A stretch of DNA of 64,000 nucleotides, from positions 25,460,914 through 25,524,913 of the forward strand of contig OX326958.1 in the NCBI GenBank assembly GCA_946800325.1, written 5' to 3'. Of the stretch, positions 1 through 10,146 are shown piece after piece (position 1 is the first letter of the stretch; each line of letters starts with the position of its first letter). Below the pieces are notes generated by a model. The model saw only the letters and a list, made by a program, of their open reading frames with translations, was not told the origin of the DNA and made no database searches. The DNA is from Luzula sylvatica. Lineage: Eukaryota > Streptophyta > Magnoliopsida > Poales > Juncaceae. Both the position numbers and the translations under genes were made by a program.

Positions 1-597
1 GCATTTGACAAACTTAAGAAGGAGTCAAATGACGTGACGTGCCTCATGTTGCCATGTATGGACGCGAATTTGCAGAAGCAATTCGAGGATTCGGATGCGT
101 ATGAAATTAACGCGACGCTCAAGGAAATGTTGGAAGAGCAAGAACGTATTGAAAGGTTCAATACGTTGAAGGAGTTGGTTAACTGTAAGATGCCTAACGG
201 ATCTTCGGTTAGCACTCACGTGTTAAAGGTACAAGCATTGATTGATCGTCTCGAGAAATTGGGAGAAAAAGTGTCACCAATAATGCAACAAGATTTGATC
301 TTGTGTGCATTGCCACCGATTTTCTCAACTTTCGCGACGAACTATCATATGCATTCGATGAACAAGACGATTCCCGAGCTTCATGGGATGCTCAAGAACT
401 TTGAGTCGGAGATGCTTAAGGCATCGGGGGAACCCAAAGCAAGAGTTGCTAGGGATGTCCTCATGATTCAAGGTGGGATTTGTAAGAAACAAAAGTCCAA
501 GGGCGGTGCGGGTAAGTCGTTGTCCAAACCAAAGACTAAAGGAAAGGAGAAATCTGAGGATGTCACCTGCTTCCATTGCAAAAAGAGTGGGCATTAG
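1..597 (+). pseudogene. gag part of broken Copia polyprotein (element 1)
   Basis: This is the capsid-like UBN2/gag-polypeptide region of a Copia element, open from the first base and therefore partial at its N terminus. It ends inside a CCHC zinc knuckle: CFHCKKSGH is read at about 568-594, then a TAG at 595-597 interrupts the knuckle, and the last cysteine follows in the same frame (KRNC, about 598-609). The residue lost is likely Trp, because this position is often aromatic in such knuckles and TGG to TAG is a single G-to-A change. The product would bind and package element RNA if made; the stop separates it from pol. Confidence 0.85.
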
Positions 598-2301
598 AAG
601 AGAAATTGCAAGATTTACCTCGAGGAGGTAAAGAAAAGCAAGGGGAAGGCTTTGGAAGCCGGAACCGCAGGTATGACTATTATAGACGTTAACATTTTAA
701 TTTTGGACAATTGGGTATTAGATACCGGTTGTGGAACTCATATTTGTCTGAATATGCAGGTTCTTCAAAATAGAAAGAAGTTGACAAGAGGTGAAGTGGA
801 TCTTCGAGTAGGAAATGGAGCAAAAGTTGCTGCGTTGGCCGTCGGAGATGTTTATCTTACTTTACCGAGTGGATTTATTTTAGAACTTAATAATTGTTAT
901 TTTGTTCCAAGTTTGTGTAAGAACATTATTAGTGTGTCTAGACTTGCTAATGATGGTTATGAATTTATTATTAAGAATAATGAATTTTCTATTTGTAAGG
1001 ATAATTTATTCTATGGAAATGTTCTATTAGAAAATGGTCTTTACGTTTTAGATATGAATTACACAAATGATAAATCAATCTATAATATAAACACGAATCG
1101 GATTAAACCTAAAGTTGAGAGTAAGACCTATTTTTGGCATTGTCGACTTGGCCACATAAACGAGAAACGCATCTCAAAACTCAATAAGGATGGACTTTTG
1201 GACTCATTTGAATTTGATTCATATGGACAATGCGAATCTTGTTTACTTGGCAAGATGACAAAAGCACCATTCTCAAAAGTTGGAGAAAGGTCCAAGGAAC
1301 TATTGGAACTTATACATTCAGATGTATGTGGTCCAATGAGTACCGAGGCAAAAGTAGGTTATCGATACTTCATAACGTTTACGGATGATTTGAGTAGATA
1401 TGGGTATATCTATTTGATGCGGAAAAAATCTGAATCTTTTGAAAAGTTCAAAGAATTTCAGAATGAGGTTCAAAATCAACTTGGCAAGACAATCAAAGCA
1501 CTTCGATCAGATCGAGGAGGCGAGTATTTGAGCTATGAGTTTGAAGATCATCTTAAAGATTGTGGAATCGTTTCACAATTAACTCCACCTGGAACGCCTC
1601 AATGGAATGGCGTGTCCGAGAGGAGGAATCGGACCTTATTGAATATGGTTCGATCGATGATGAGTCAAACTAGTCTCCCAAAATCGTTTTGGGGATATGC
1701 CCTTGAGACAGCGACTTTTCTAATAAACCGCTTACCTTCTAAATCGGTTCAAAAGACACCATATGAGATATGGACCGGACAACCTCCGGTGTTATCTTTT
1801 ATCAGAATTTGGGGATGCGATGTTTACGTTCGAAAAATGTTTTCGGATAAACTCGAACCCAAATCTGAAAAATATTTATTTGTAGGATATCCTAAGGAAA
1901 CTAAAGGATATTATTTCTACAATCCCGAGGAAAACAAGGTTTTCGTAGCTCGAAGAGGTACCTTCTTGGAGGAGGATTTTATATCTCAACGAGCTAGTGG
2001 GAGTAAAATAGATCTCGAAGAGGTTCGAGATTCAGAAATAAACATTGAACCGATGGATGTTGACCCGAATCCATCAATAGTTGAGGATGTCGAGCAAATA
2101 GCACAAGGTGCTCCTCGTAGGTCTAGTAGGACCCGGCTGGAACCAGTACGATATGGATTTATCGTGACTGATGAAGGCAACGTCGAACTCATAGATGATG
2201 AGCCGACAACCTACAAAGATGCTGTGTTGAGCGAAGATTCCGACAAATGGCATGATGCCATGAAGTCCGAGATCCAATCCATGTACGATAATCAAGTTTG
2301 A
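598..2301 (+). pseudogene. protease-integrase part of broken Copia polyprotein (element 1)
   Basis: This continues the gag frame after the first stop. The aspartic protease motif is VLDTGCGTHIC near 715-747. The integrase has an HHCC zinc-binding region (WHCRLGH near 1135, CESCLLGK near 1234), then the D,D,E core: HSDVCGP near 1315, RSDRGGEY near 1507 and SERRNR near 1615. The segment ends at a TGA (2299-2301) just before the reverse-transcriptase domain. That site corresponds to a Trp in the intact Copia at 15244-19209 (ATWVLVEPP there), so TGG to TGA is likely. Apart from the stops the frame is continuous over 1.7 kb, which suggests recent inactivation. Confidence 0.87.
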
Positions 2302-3789
2302 AACTTGATTGATCCACCACCCTTGGTTAAACCCGTTGGGTGTAAATGGGTTTTCAAGAAGAAAATCGACATGGATGGGAAAGTGCATACTTACAAAGCA
2401 CGGTTAGTTGCGAAAGGTTTCAAGCAAATTCATGTTGTAGACTGTGATGAAACGTTTTCGCCGGTAGCCATGCTTAAATCTATAAGGATTATCCTTGCCA
2501 TAGCTGCATATTATGACTATGAGATATGGCAAATGGATGTTAAAACCGCTTTTCTTAACGAAAACTTATCGGAGGATATGTACATGACACAACCCGAAGG
2601 TTTTATCGATCCAAAGAATCCTAAGAAAGTATGCAAGCTTCAAAGGTCCATTTATGGGCTGAAACAAGCTTCTCGGAATTGGAACATTCGTTTTGATGAA
2701 GTCATACGCGAGTATGATTTTATCAAGAACGAAGAAGAACCTTGTGTATATAAGAAGGTTAGTGGGAGCCGCGTAGCATTTCTTGTTCTTTATGTGGACG
2801 ATATATTGATCATAGGAAACGACATTCCGATGTTATCGGATGTTAAGAAGTATTTGAATACTCGTTTCGCTATGAAAGATTTAGGAGAGGCCGCCTATAT
2901 TTTAGGCGTGAGGATCTATAGAGATAGATCCAAAAGACTCCTCGGCCTAAGTCAGAGTACGTACATCGACAAGGTGCTGAAAAGATTTTTCATGCAAAAC
3001 TCTAAGAAAGGGTTTCTTCCCATGTCGAGTGGTATAATTTTTTCGAAAGCTCAATTTCCGACATCGAGCGAAGAGAAAAATAACATGGATAAGGTTCCAT
3101 ATGCTTCGGCGGTTGGATCTATCATGTATGCCATGATATGTACGAGACCTGACGTATCGTATGCATTAAGCGTCCTATCAGGTTTCCAATCGAATCCAGG
3201 AGATCCGCATTGGCAAGCCGTGAAAACTATCCTTAAGTACATACGAAGAACTAAGGACCAGTTTTTAGTATATGGTGGCGAGGATAATGGATTGGTTGTA
3301 ACGGGTTACACCGATGCCAGTTTCCAAACATGTACTGATGATTTTCGATCACAAAGTGGGTACGTGTTTTGCTTGAACGGTGGCGCGGTTATATGGAAGA
3401 GTTCCAAACAACCGACAGTTGCTGACTCTACGACGGAAGCAGAATACATCGCGGCTTCAGAAGCCGCAAAGGAGGCGGTTTGGGTCAAGAAGTTCGTGAC
3501 TGAACTTGGTGTTGTACCGAGCATCTCGGAACCCATGGCTGTGTATTGTGACAATACTGGAACAATAGCACAGGACAAGGAACCGAGATCACATCATCGC
3601 TCCAAACACATCCTACGTAAATTCCACTTGATTCGTGAGATTTTACAAAGGCAGGATGTTGTGATTTTGAAGATTGATACTGACGAGAATGTGGCGGATC
3701 CGTTTACGAAACCTCTTCCAATTGCGAAGCATGATCGTCATGCTAGAACTATAGGTTTAAGATACCTAGAGGAGGAAGTTGGTTTGTAG
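2302..3789 (+). pseudogene. reverse transcriptase-RNase H part of broken Copia polyprotein (element 1)
   Basis: Same frame as the upstream pieces. The RVT_2 domain opens with GCKWVFKKK near 2340 and KARLVAKGF near 2395. The polymerase motif LYVDDILIIG lies near 2790-2820. RNase H follows, with the GYTDASF region near 3304 and STTEAEY near 3428, and a typical Copia C terminus (ADPFTKPLP near 3694). No stop or frameshift occurs within this 1.49-kb stretch. It ends with TAG at 3787-3789. It would copy element RNA into DNA if expressed, but it is separated from gag and integrase by the nonsense codon at 2299. Confidence 0.88.
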
Positions 3790-4885
3790 TTATCTAAAAC
3801 AATAGTTGTTATGATGAGTTATTTATTGTAAACGATGTAGCACCCAAGACTTTATGCTATATTAATGAAATTTCAAAACTTTTATATTTCATTTGCATTT
3901 ATCTTATATGAAAACTTGTGCGTGGTTGTGTAATATGATTACACGAACCTTGATTTATAACTTGTGTGAGCGTCTACATGATACGTGATCATATTAAGTA
4001 AAACCGTCACATTTCAAAAGTTATATTTCAAAACGTCCCTAGTCATGATTAGGATACTTATATGATAAGTATATCTATTATAAGATAATAGACTAACATG
4101 TACACTAGCATATTCGCCGAGGTGATGATCATGTTTTGCTAATCATAAGACAAAGAGTTTGTCAAATCGGGAATATGGATATGCATTAGGTTATGCATAT
4201 TGTGACTTGACCAAAAGTGCGATACCATAACATGGTTTAGTCATTGTAGATGGAATCGTAACGAATGGGGTCTTAGTTCTTCACACTTGAGATGATCATG
4301 GATCATTTTTCGTGCGTAACATAATGCTTAGATATAATCTTCCACTATCTGTAACAGGATGGTCATGGGATTATGATCGGGTATTATCTGAAACACGGAA
4401 TTTGATGTGAGTCATCAAGATAGAAATTGTTCCTTTCGAGAGAAAGAGATATCCCTTAGGCCTATCGATGAATTGATCAACGAAATCTCTGGCCAGAGTC
4501 AATGATATTAATTGTTAATATCGATTGTATTTGTTGATTCAATTCGGTATCGAAACAATAAGTTTAGTCAATCAAATTATAAGGATGACTATCAACATGC
4601 CTTTTGATTGACGGATATCGTGAACAAGAGAACTAAACGCCACCGTTCGAGATGGGTATAAATGATCACAATCATTTTTCGTTTTCAACGTGGGAAAACT
4701 ATGATGGATTTCTTCATAGATCCCTCTCATTAGCCCGTGAGCTTAGGCATAAGTTCACTACCATTGCTTGATACGAACATACACGGTCACACATAGAGCT
4801 GTCTTATTTCGGGCTTAAATTTCAATCTCTATGGTTATGTGTACATAAGATGTACACTAGTACTTTCTTTAGTTGGATCTTGAAC
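3790..4885 (+). other. non-coding spacer between pol and 3' LTR, shared by related elements
   Basis: About 1.1 kb without a long ORF lies between the pol stop and the polypurine tract. Many blocks match, in reverse complement, the equivalent part of the nested element (about 25761-26990); an example is the block around 4380-4660 against about 26040-26330. Copia elements usually have only a short stretch here. The spacer is retained in two copies whose coding regions have decayed to different degrees, so it is either an element-specific cis region or the remains of an extra ORF. Confidence 0.7.
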
Positions 4886-4897
4886 TGAGTGGGAGAC
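4886..4897 (+). other. polypurine tract of element 1
   Basis: GAGTGGGAGAC lies directly before the TG that opens the LTR. The same sequence precedes the 3' LTR of the nested element (reverse complement at 25761-25771), and a one-base variant precedes the LTR at 7312. It is the expected plus-strand primer for reverse transcription. Confidence 0.8.
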
Positions 4898-5018
4898 TGA
4901 AGTAAATATAGTTACAGATCAACTAGTAGATTGTGCAAATGAGGGTAGACAAACATACGTGTTCGTCGGAACAATTGGATGCATAATAAGATTATGCAAA
5001 TTTGGCAGAAATTACATG

Positions 5019-5219
5019 GTGCGTCATGACGCACCATATTGTGCGTCATGACGCACAGTAGAGTAATTCTGAGAAAGCCAATCTGTGAGTATACCGTCAC
5101 GACGCACCAAGTTGTGCGTCTTGACGGTGGTGCGTCATGACGGACGTTATCGTGCGTCATGACGGTGCACTGTGTAACGGCTATATCCAAGTAAATGTGA
5201 CTTGTGCGTCATGACGCAC
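5019..5219. promoter_or_regulatory. paired palindromes (core TCATGA) in LTR U3
   Basis: Seven copies of the 16-bp palindrome GTGCGTCATGACGCAC or close variants begin at 5019, 5041, 5092, 5114, 5130, 5152 and 5204. The first six form three pairs, each with exactly 22 bp from start to start. Each unit holds two TGACGCA/TGACGG half-sites facing each other; TGACG is the core recognised by plant TGA-type bZIP factors (as-1 element, established knowledge). The array ends about 70 bp upstream of the TATA-like box, a normal enhancer position. Because units are self-complementary, the same DNA could also give 16-bp stem, 6-nt loop RNA hairpins. Confidence 0.8.
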
Positions 5220-5285
5220 AGTGATCCGAATTCTGGATTAGCAATTTTTTGATACTCATTAATACTCATTAATTCAGAGATTTAA

Positions 5286-5293
5286 TATATAAT
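5286..5293 (+). promoter_or_regulatory. TATA-like box of element 1 LTR
   Basis: TATATAAT lies about 65 bp downstream of the palindrome array and just upstream of a CT-rich stretch. It is a plausible core promoter for LTR transcription. Confidence 0.5.
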
Positions 5294-5845
5294 CTCTGTA
5301 ACTCTCCTCTCTCCTGGTCTGGCTGCCAGAAGTTTAACCTAGATCTAGAGAGAAAAGAGATAAACTTGTGAGACAAGTTAGAGAGGATTTGAAGATTGTT
5401 TTGAGCAAGCTTGTGGTGAATTTTAGAGGAATTTACCGCAACCGAAATACGCGAGCTCGAGGTGGATACGAGTAGAGGAATCTCATCTGAGATTCTGGAC
5501 TGTGATCTAACGAGAGCAAGGTCGAGCAAGGTCGGAGACAAACCGGATAAAATCCGGTTGTATACGACAAATCAGTGCTTCGGACAAGGTGTCGAATCGC
5601 GCGGGCGTGGGACGTGCGTGTCGCCGGGATCGAAGCAAAGAGCAAAGCAACTACGCGAGGATCAACCCTTCACCGTGATCAATTTCACGTGGTATGATTC
5701 TCTATGAATTAAGAGTTAATTTCATAGGTTTAGTTGCATTTACATCATTTGTACGTTCGGGTCGTTGACGTGGTCCTCGGGATCGGGTCGGACCGGGCCT
5801 CTCAATCCGCTGCGCGGGGCTCGGAAGTGACGCCGATACCCAACA

Positions 5846-6116
5846 GCTTCATGTGAAGATCCAATCTTCGTGTCGTGTCGTCTTGCTTTGAAGGTCCCTC
5901 TTCAAAACTAAACCTATTTTATTTTATTACAACTTTGGAAGACTCACCGGTCCCCATATTAAAATAGTTTACAATTTGGAAAGCTCACCGGCCCCCACAC
6001 AACACACATACAAATATTCACACACAATCATCCCCGTTTTAGGCTATATGTTATACCGAATCGAATTTATAATTTGGAAATTTTAAATTATTGGGCATTT
6101 TTGATAGAAAAAAAAA
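5846..6116. other. unassigned stretch with an imperfect short duplication
   Basis: No gene or element was recognised. Two similar segments at about 5930-5957 and 5971-5998 share the words TTGGAA and CTCACCGG followed by C-rich sequence. This may be flanking host DNA or the remnant of another element between element 1 and the minus-strand leader fragment. Confidence 0.35.
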
Positions 6117-6134
6117 TTGGTTGTCCAGAATTAT

Positions 6135-6441
6135 GTTCGTTCGAACGCAACTCTAAGTTTGTTCGAACGAATGACAGAAAAAAAAATTTCAACTTTTTTA
6201 CTCTTTTTTTTTTTTTTTTTTTTTGAAAAACCCGATCAGTCCGTTCGAACGCAACTTCAAGTTCGTTCGAACAGATTAGTCCATTCGGAACGAACCCAAG
6301 GTTCGTTCGAACAGATCAGTTCGTTCGAACGCAACTCCAAGTTCGTTCGAACGAACTCTAATCTGCCAGTTTTCTCAAAATCTAATTTCTAAAACCCGAT
6401 CAGTTCGTTCGAACGCAACTCTAAGTTCGTTCGAACGGACT
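6135..6441. promoter_or_regulatory. paired palindromes (core TTCGAA) in retroelement leader
   Basis: Ten copies of GTTCGTTCGAACGAAC or variants (some GTCCG..., some ending ACGCAAC) form five pairs starting at 6135/6157, 6239/6261, 6279/6301, 6319/6341 and 6403/6425. Every pair is spaced exactly 22 bp. In most pairs the left unit ends CGCAAC and the right unit CGAAC or CGGAC. The array lies immediately downstream (minus strand) of the primer-binding site, so it would be in the 5' leader of the element RNA. Confidence 0.8.
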
Positions 6442-6542
6442 CAATCTGCCAGTTTTCTTAATTCTGCAATTTAGCCCAAAAATACTAAAATTTCCTAAAT
6501 TCGAATTAAAACATCGATTTTCGATGGTTTTAACGAGCGATT

Positions 6543-6554
6543 GCTCTGATACCA
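6543..6554 (-). other. primer-binding site (initiator tRNA-Met type)
   Basis: The minus strand reads TGGTATCAGAGC one base after the LTR terminus at 6556. This is the usual plant Copia primer-binding sequence and fixes the orientation of this fragment. Confidence 0.85.
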
Positions 6555-6960
6555 CTGTAGGGTTACGTACACGTTTATCAAAGTGTGCAGTGGAATTATC
6601 TTCGCATGCGTAACCTAATTCTACCGGGATCACGCTCGAAAAGCCAACGAAAAAGGAAGAGTTGGAGAAAATTACCTCGTACAAGTTAGTACGTGTCGAC
6701 TTCTTCTCCAAATCCGTGAACCTTCTCCAAGGAGTGCTCGTGCAATCCCTCTACTCGAGTCCACCTTGATTTCGACCGATCGGAATCGCCAACGTCGTTC
6801 TAGTCGCCGTCACGATCGATTCTCTCAAGATCTTTGCTCCAATCTCCCTCTCAATATCTCTTGATCTAATCTAAAATTCTTTGAAAGAATGAGAGAGAAA
6901 CGGCGGCTCACAAAAACCCTATTTTCTGAAAAAGGCTTAGGTTAAAACGAAATCAGAATT

Positions 6961-6971
6961 CTATATATATA
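6961..6971 (-). promoter_or_regulatory. TATA box of the minus-strand LTR fragment
   Basis: CTATATATATA reads as a TATA box on the minus strand, directly downstream of the palindromes at 6980-7122 and upstream of the LTR end at 6556. The order palindromes, TATA, transcript matches the LTR of element 1. Confidence 0.5.
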
Positions 6972-6979
6972 GGAATTCA

Positions 6980-7122
6980 GTCCGTTCGAAAGCACCTAAA
7001 TGGTTCATTCGAACGAATCCAGTTCGTTCGAACTCACTTAAATAGTTCGTTCGTACGAACCCAATTCTGACTGTCACGAATAAGTCCGTTCGAACGCACT
7101 TAAATAGTTCGTTCGAACGAAC
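6980..7122. promoter_or_regulatory. paired TTCGAA-core palindromes in LTR U3
   Basis: Six units start at 6980, 7003, 7022, 7045, 7084 and 7107 and form three pairs, each spaced 23 bp. They carry the same core as the leader array at 6135-6441 but the linker is longer by one base (CACTTAAATA type). They lie just upstream of the minus-strand TATA box. Confidence 0.78.
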
Positions 7123-7311
7123 CCTATTCTGACTGCAGAATTACCTATTTATATAAATTCTTCCAAGTTAATTCTTAAGCCATATTTTCTTTCAATTGGC
7201 ACATAAGATGTGCATAGCTTGGTATTTGATACGCGAGCTATTTTCTCTAAAATTGTGCATATTAGATATGCATGAGTACCTTTTAGGTAGATCTGAAATT
7301 GAGTAGGAGAC

Positions 7312-8488
7312 TGAAGGAAATACAGTTTCGGATCAACCGTAAAAGTGTACACAAGGATAAACGAACGTACGCGTTCGTGGGTATAAATAATGTGTATATT
7401 ACATGCACATATGTATATAAGATATACATGGTTAAATTGATAAGAAACGATTTTTATTAAGAAAACCATAAAATTCAGTTTAAGACGTTTTAGTAAAACT
7501 GGCATAAATTTCAGTAAAAAAACTCCAATTTGAATGGTTCAAATTGGGTTAGTTATATAATGAGATTATCAAGAACTTTCATGTTGTAATATTGTTCATT
7601 TGAGCGAAGTATCAGTGTCGTTCTAATGGAATACCGAAAGGGTGCGACGGTTGACATACAGTTAGTAAAACCGCCATAACTTTCTCATCCGAAATCCAAT
7701 TGGGCCAGGAAAAATTGGGTTGGAAAGATAATAAGATTATCTACAACTTTCATGCTTCTTAAGTTTCTGTCAGACGAATTTACCATTTTCGTACGGACAG
7801 ATTACTGAACAGGTTCATGCAGTTTTCTGTGTGAAAGGGTGTATATTGGATATACATGCCTTTTGGCCCATCCTTATCCTATGTGATATAAATAGGATAT
7901 TTTCTCTCTCTTCTATTCAATTCAAAGAAATTATTCAGTTCAACCCCTGTGGGATTAATAAGATTAATCCTGAAAGTGAGAGTGATCTCTCTCTCAAAGT
8001 GAAAGGGTGCGAAGAGAGAAAAACCGAGAAAAACTGTTTTTCTCGGAGAAGAGAATCAATCGATCGAGCAAGTTCGCCGATGTTTCGTCTAGGCAGTTGC
8101 ACCCGCGACCGACGTCTTACGAGTCAAGGTGGATACAAGTAGAGGAGCAACATCTGGAGCTCTTTCGGTTGTGATCGATTCGGAGGAACGAAATTTGTCG
8201 GAGACGGAAACGAGCGAATCGGAAACGGGACGCATGAAGACAACCGGAGGCGTGTCAAGATGGTGGGAGACGTGTGGTATGGGACGCACGGACTAGTCAC
8301 CAACGTGACACCGAAGGAAGAGAAGGATGCGAGCGATCAACCCGTCGTGCGTGATCAATTTCACGCTGGTAATCGTCTATCCTACGTTGCATCGTACCCT
8401 CGAAGTCATGGCGTGATCTTGGATTTAGGGAACCGGACCGGGCCTTTATATCCGCTGCGCGGGCCCGGGGTCGGGCGAATTTCCAACA
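7312..8488 (+). repeat. LTR of truncated Copia element
   Basis: TG...CA termini follow a polypurine tract. It contains a TATA box (7887-7895), then an R-U5 region related to the nested-element LTRs, and ends in the shared GC-rich U5 block (ATCCGCTGCGCGG-like at about 8450). Similarity to the reverse complement of 24762-25760 is obvious by eye but not near identity. Confidence 0.78.
7887..7895 (+). promoter_or_regulatory. TATA box of LTR 7312-8488
   Basis: TATAAATAG corresponds to the TATATAAATAG box of the related nested-element LTRs. Confidence 0.5.
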
Positions 8489-9120
8489 CCATAAGGATCT
8501 ATCGGATGTTGATTTTGTGATTCACAAAGAATTGATCTGACGAGTTGCAACCAAGCCCCGATAAGGCGAAAGTGCAAAAACTGCTTTGTGTTTACGCCAA
8601 CTTCAGTCAGAAAAAATATTTGCAAATTAACTCAAATCAACGTTATTTTGGCAAATCAAATCTAAACCAATGTCGTACATAAAAGAAAATCATTATTTGT
8701 GTATTGGAGCAAACTCCATAATCAAATTACATGATAAAATTGAATAAGATACGCAAACTATTGAAAGTTTCCAGTTTTGAAGCATTAATAAAAAATTATA
8801 AGAATGTAAATTCTGCTGATTGATTCTTCCAATTATTTGGCTCCTCATTAGTTAAGATCCGTCACTGCTAATAAGTAATATTTAACATAATTATAACATT
8901 GTTATTTTTTTGTGAAATAATTTTAGTAACCTTAAAAATGCATTGTTATTCTTCCAATTATAACATTGATATTCTTCCAATTATAGCATTGTTATTTAAC
9001 ATAATTTTGGGATCCTAGCCATATTTTTTCATCCAAACTGGCATATTCATTTTTACGAAACTCCGGAGTGTACGCACATTGGCAAAAATGACTATGGCGG
9101 ATAATTGCACCACTTAAAAC
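8489..9120. other. AT-rich stretch without recognised gene
   Basis: No coding region, repeat family or RNA gene was recognised. A short local repeat of the phrase CTTCCAATTATA occurs near 8950-8985. Confidence 0.4.
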
Positions 9121-9680
9121 AAGAATTTTTTTTATGACTAGCGATCTTGGGGAGAATAAACACCGCGGAACTCTTGAGCCGCAAAGGTTGGCCGCACACA
9201 CCGACGTGTACCTTATGCGGAAGACACCAAGAAACGAAGGAACACCTCCTCCTTAACTGCTCATATAGGTCGGCAACTTGGAGACTCGCGGAGATAGCAC
9301 TCAACTTACGCCAAAGAGATGAGGGAGGAGCATCGCTTACGGAGGCTTGGCACAACTTCACCACTACAATCTCTAAGGAGGAAGCCGCTAGGCTAGATTC
9401 CATTTGTCTTGCGATAACGTGGTCCATATAGAAAGAGCGCAACGCACGATTATTCTGTTCGGTATCTAAACCCCCTATCATAAATTGTGCGAAAAGCGAT
9501 AGACCAAGCAACACAATGGACAAGAATACGACGTTAAGGGGATTTTGATATCTATCTAGGTTTTTTTTTCTTAGTTCTTTGTTTCCACGAACTTCTTCAC
9601 AAAGAGTTAGCTAACGTTTGTAAATATTTTTTATATATAAATCTTTAGGATGGCATTGCCTCCTAATTAAAAAAAAAATC
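9121..9680 (+). mobile_element. 5'-truncated LINE remnant (zf-RVT region)
   Basis: Frame 9147-9431 encodes the C-terminal zinc-binding region typical of plant LINE ORF2 proteins: TAELLSRKGWP, then CTLCGR, EHLLLNCSY and a downstream KERNAR after a stop. Upstream residues are frameshifted. It ends with an A-run at about 9669-9678, consistent with a LINE 3' tail. Only the last part of ORF2 is present, as expected from 5'-truncated insertion. It lies about 0.5 kb beyond the 3' end of the kinase gene. Confidence 0.75.
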
Positions 9681-10146
9681 CATAAACTTAGAAATAATCT
9701 TAAGGAAAGAAGTATCATTACAGTAAGAAACATCTCAATCCAACCCAAATACCAGGACACTAACTAAGCATCTTAATCAAATTCATGAACTGGTGAGGAA
9801 ACTATTTTCCCAAACCCGATACATAGACATCTCGACGTAAAGCGAGAGACACTAATAGTAACTAGAAAGATAAAATTAAAGGAAACTCAAACTTAAACAA
9901 AAAAGAGTTGCATTGTCGTCAATATATTCTAGGTTGTCTGTACAAATGAGCAAGCTACATTAGAAGTAAAATTCATTAATTTGCGAACTAATTTCGGAAA
10001 GAAAAAATGGATATAAAAATAAAAATAAAACCCAAAAACAACGGACACCATGGTTTTACAAGCTTTTACATACCACAAGATATATTTAACGTCAAAACAA
10101 ATTCAGACAACAAAAAGAAAAACGGTACTTTAATCGAGAAACATCG

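Larger units (their letters stand above)
1..5845 (+). mobile_element. Ty1/Copia retrotransposon, 5' end outside window
   Basis: The reading frame is open from base 1 with a gag (UBN2-type) region, then protease, integrase, reverse transcriptase and RNase H in Copia order. A ~1.1-kb non-coding spacer, a purine-rich tract (4886-4897) and a 3' LTR starting TGAAGTAAAT and ending CCCAACA follow. The 5' LTR, primer-binding site and N-terminal gag lie left of the window, so no TSD can be checked. Coding capacity is lost through two in-frame stops. The spacer and LTR are recognisably related to the elements at 7191-8488 and 24762-32990, so the three belong to one clade. Confidence 0.93.
4898..5845 (+). 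repeat. 3' LTR of element 1
   Basis: Starts TGAAGTAAAT right after the polypurine tract and ends CCCAACA (5'-TG...CA-3'). It contains an array of 16-bp palindromes (5019-5219), a TATA-like box (5286-5293), then a pyrimidine-rich probable transcription start and R-U5. U5 ends with a GC-rich block around ATCCGCTGCGCGG (about 5805) that also occurs in the LTRs at 7312-8488 and 24762-25760. Only one LTR of this element is visible, so age cannot be estimated. Confidence 0.85.
6117..7190 (-). mobile_element. Copia leader and 5' LTR fragment, minus strand
   Basis: Read on the minus strand, an LTR-like segment with a TATA box ends in CCCTACA at 6556. One base later comes TGGTATCAGAGC (6543-6554), the initiator-tRNA-Met primer-binding site, and then a leader with palindromes. 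No gag or pol follows; the element stops near 6117. Its U3 end is cut at about 7190, where a plus-strand fragment of a different LTR family begins. Both breakpoints lack recognisable TSDs, so this is a rearranged or truncated piece. Confidence 0.7.
7191..8488 (+). mobile_element. 3' end of a Copia element (spacer, PPT and LTR)
   Basis: 7191-7311 matches the reverse complement of 25761-25895, the internal 3' end of the nested element. It is followed by a polypurine tract GAGTAGGAGAC and an LTR at 7312-8488 that opens TGAAGGAAAT and ends TTCCAACA. The LTR matches the nested element's 999-bp LTR along most of its length but is longer (1177 bp), mainly at the U3 start and middle. All coding sequence is missing, so this is a truncated copy of a sister element. 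Confidence 0.8.

Noticed and set aside
595..597. Programmed stop-codon readthrough between gag and pol
   Set aside because: The stop lies inside the zinc knuckle rather than at the gag-pol border, and a second stop interrupts pol, so mutation is simpler.
6543..6554. tRNA gene suggested by tRNA-like words (TGGTATCAGAGC) here and at 19266, 22691 and 31979
   Set aside because: Each occurrence is a 12-base primer-binding site next to an LTR; no cloverleaf follows.
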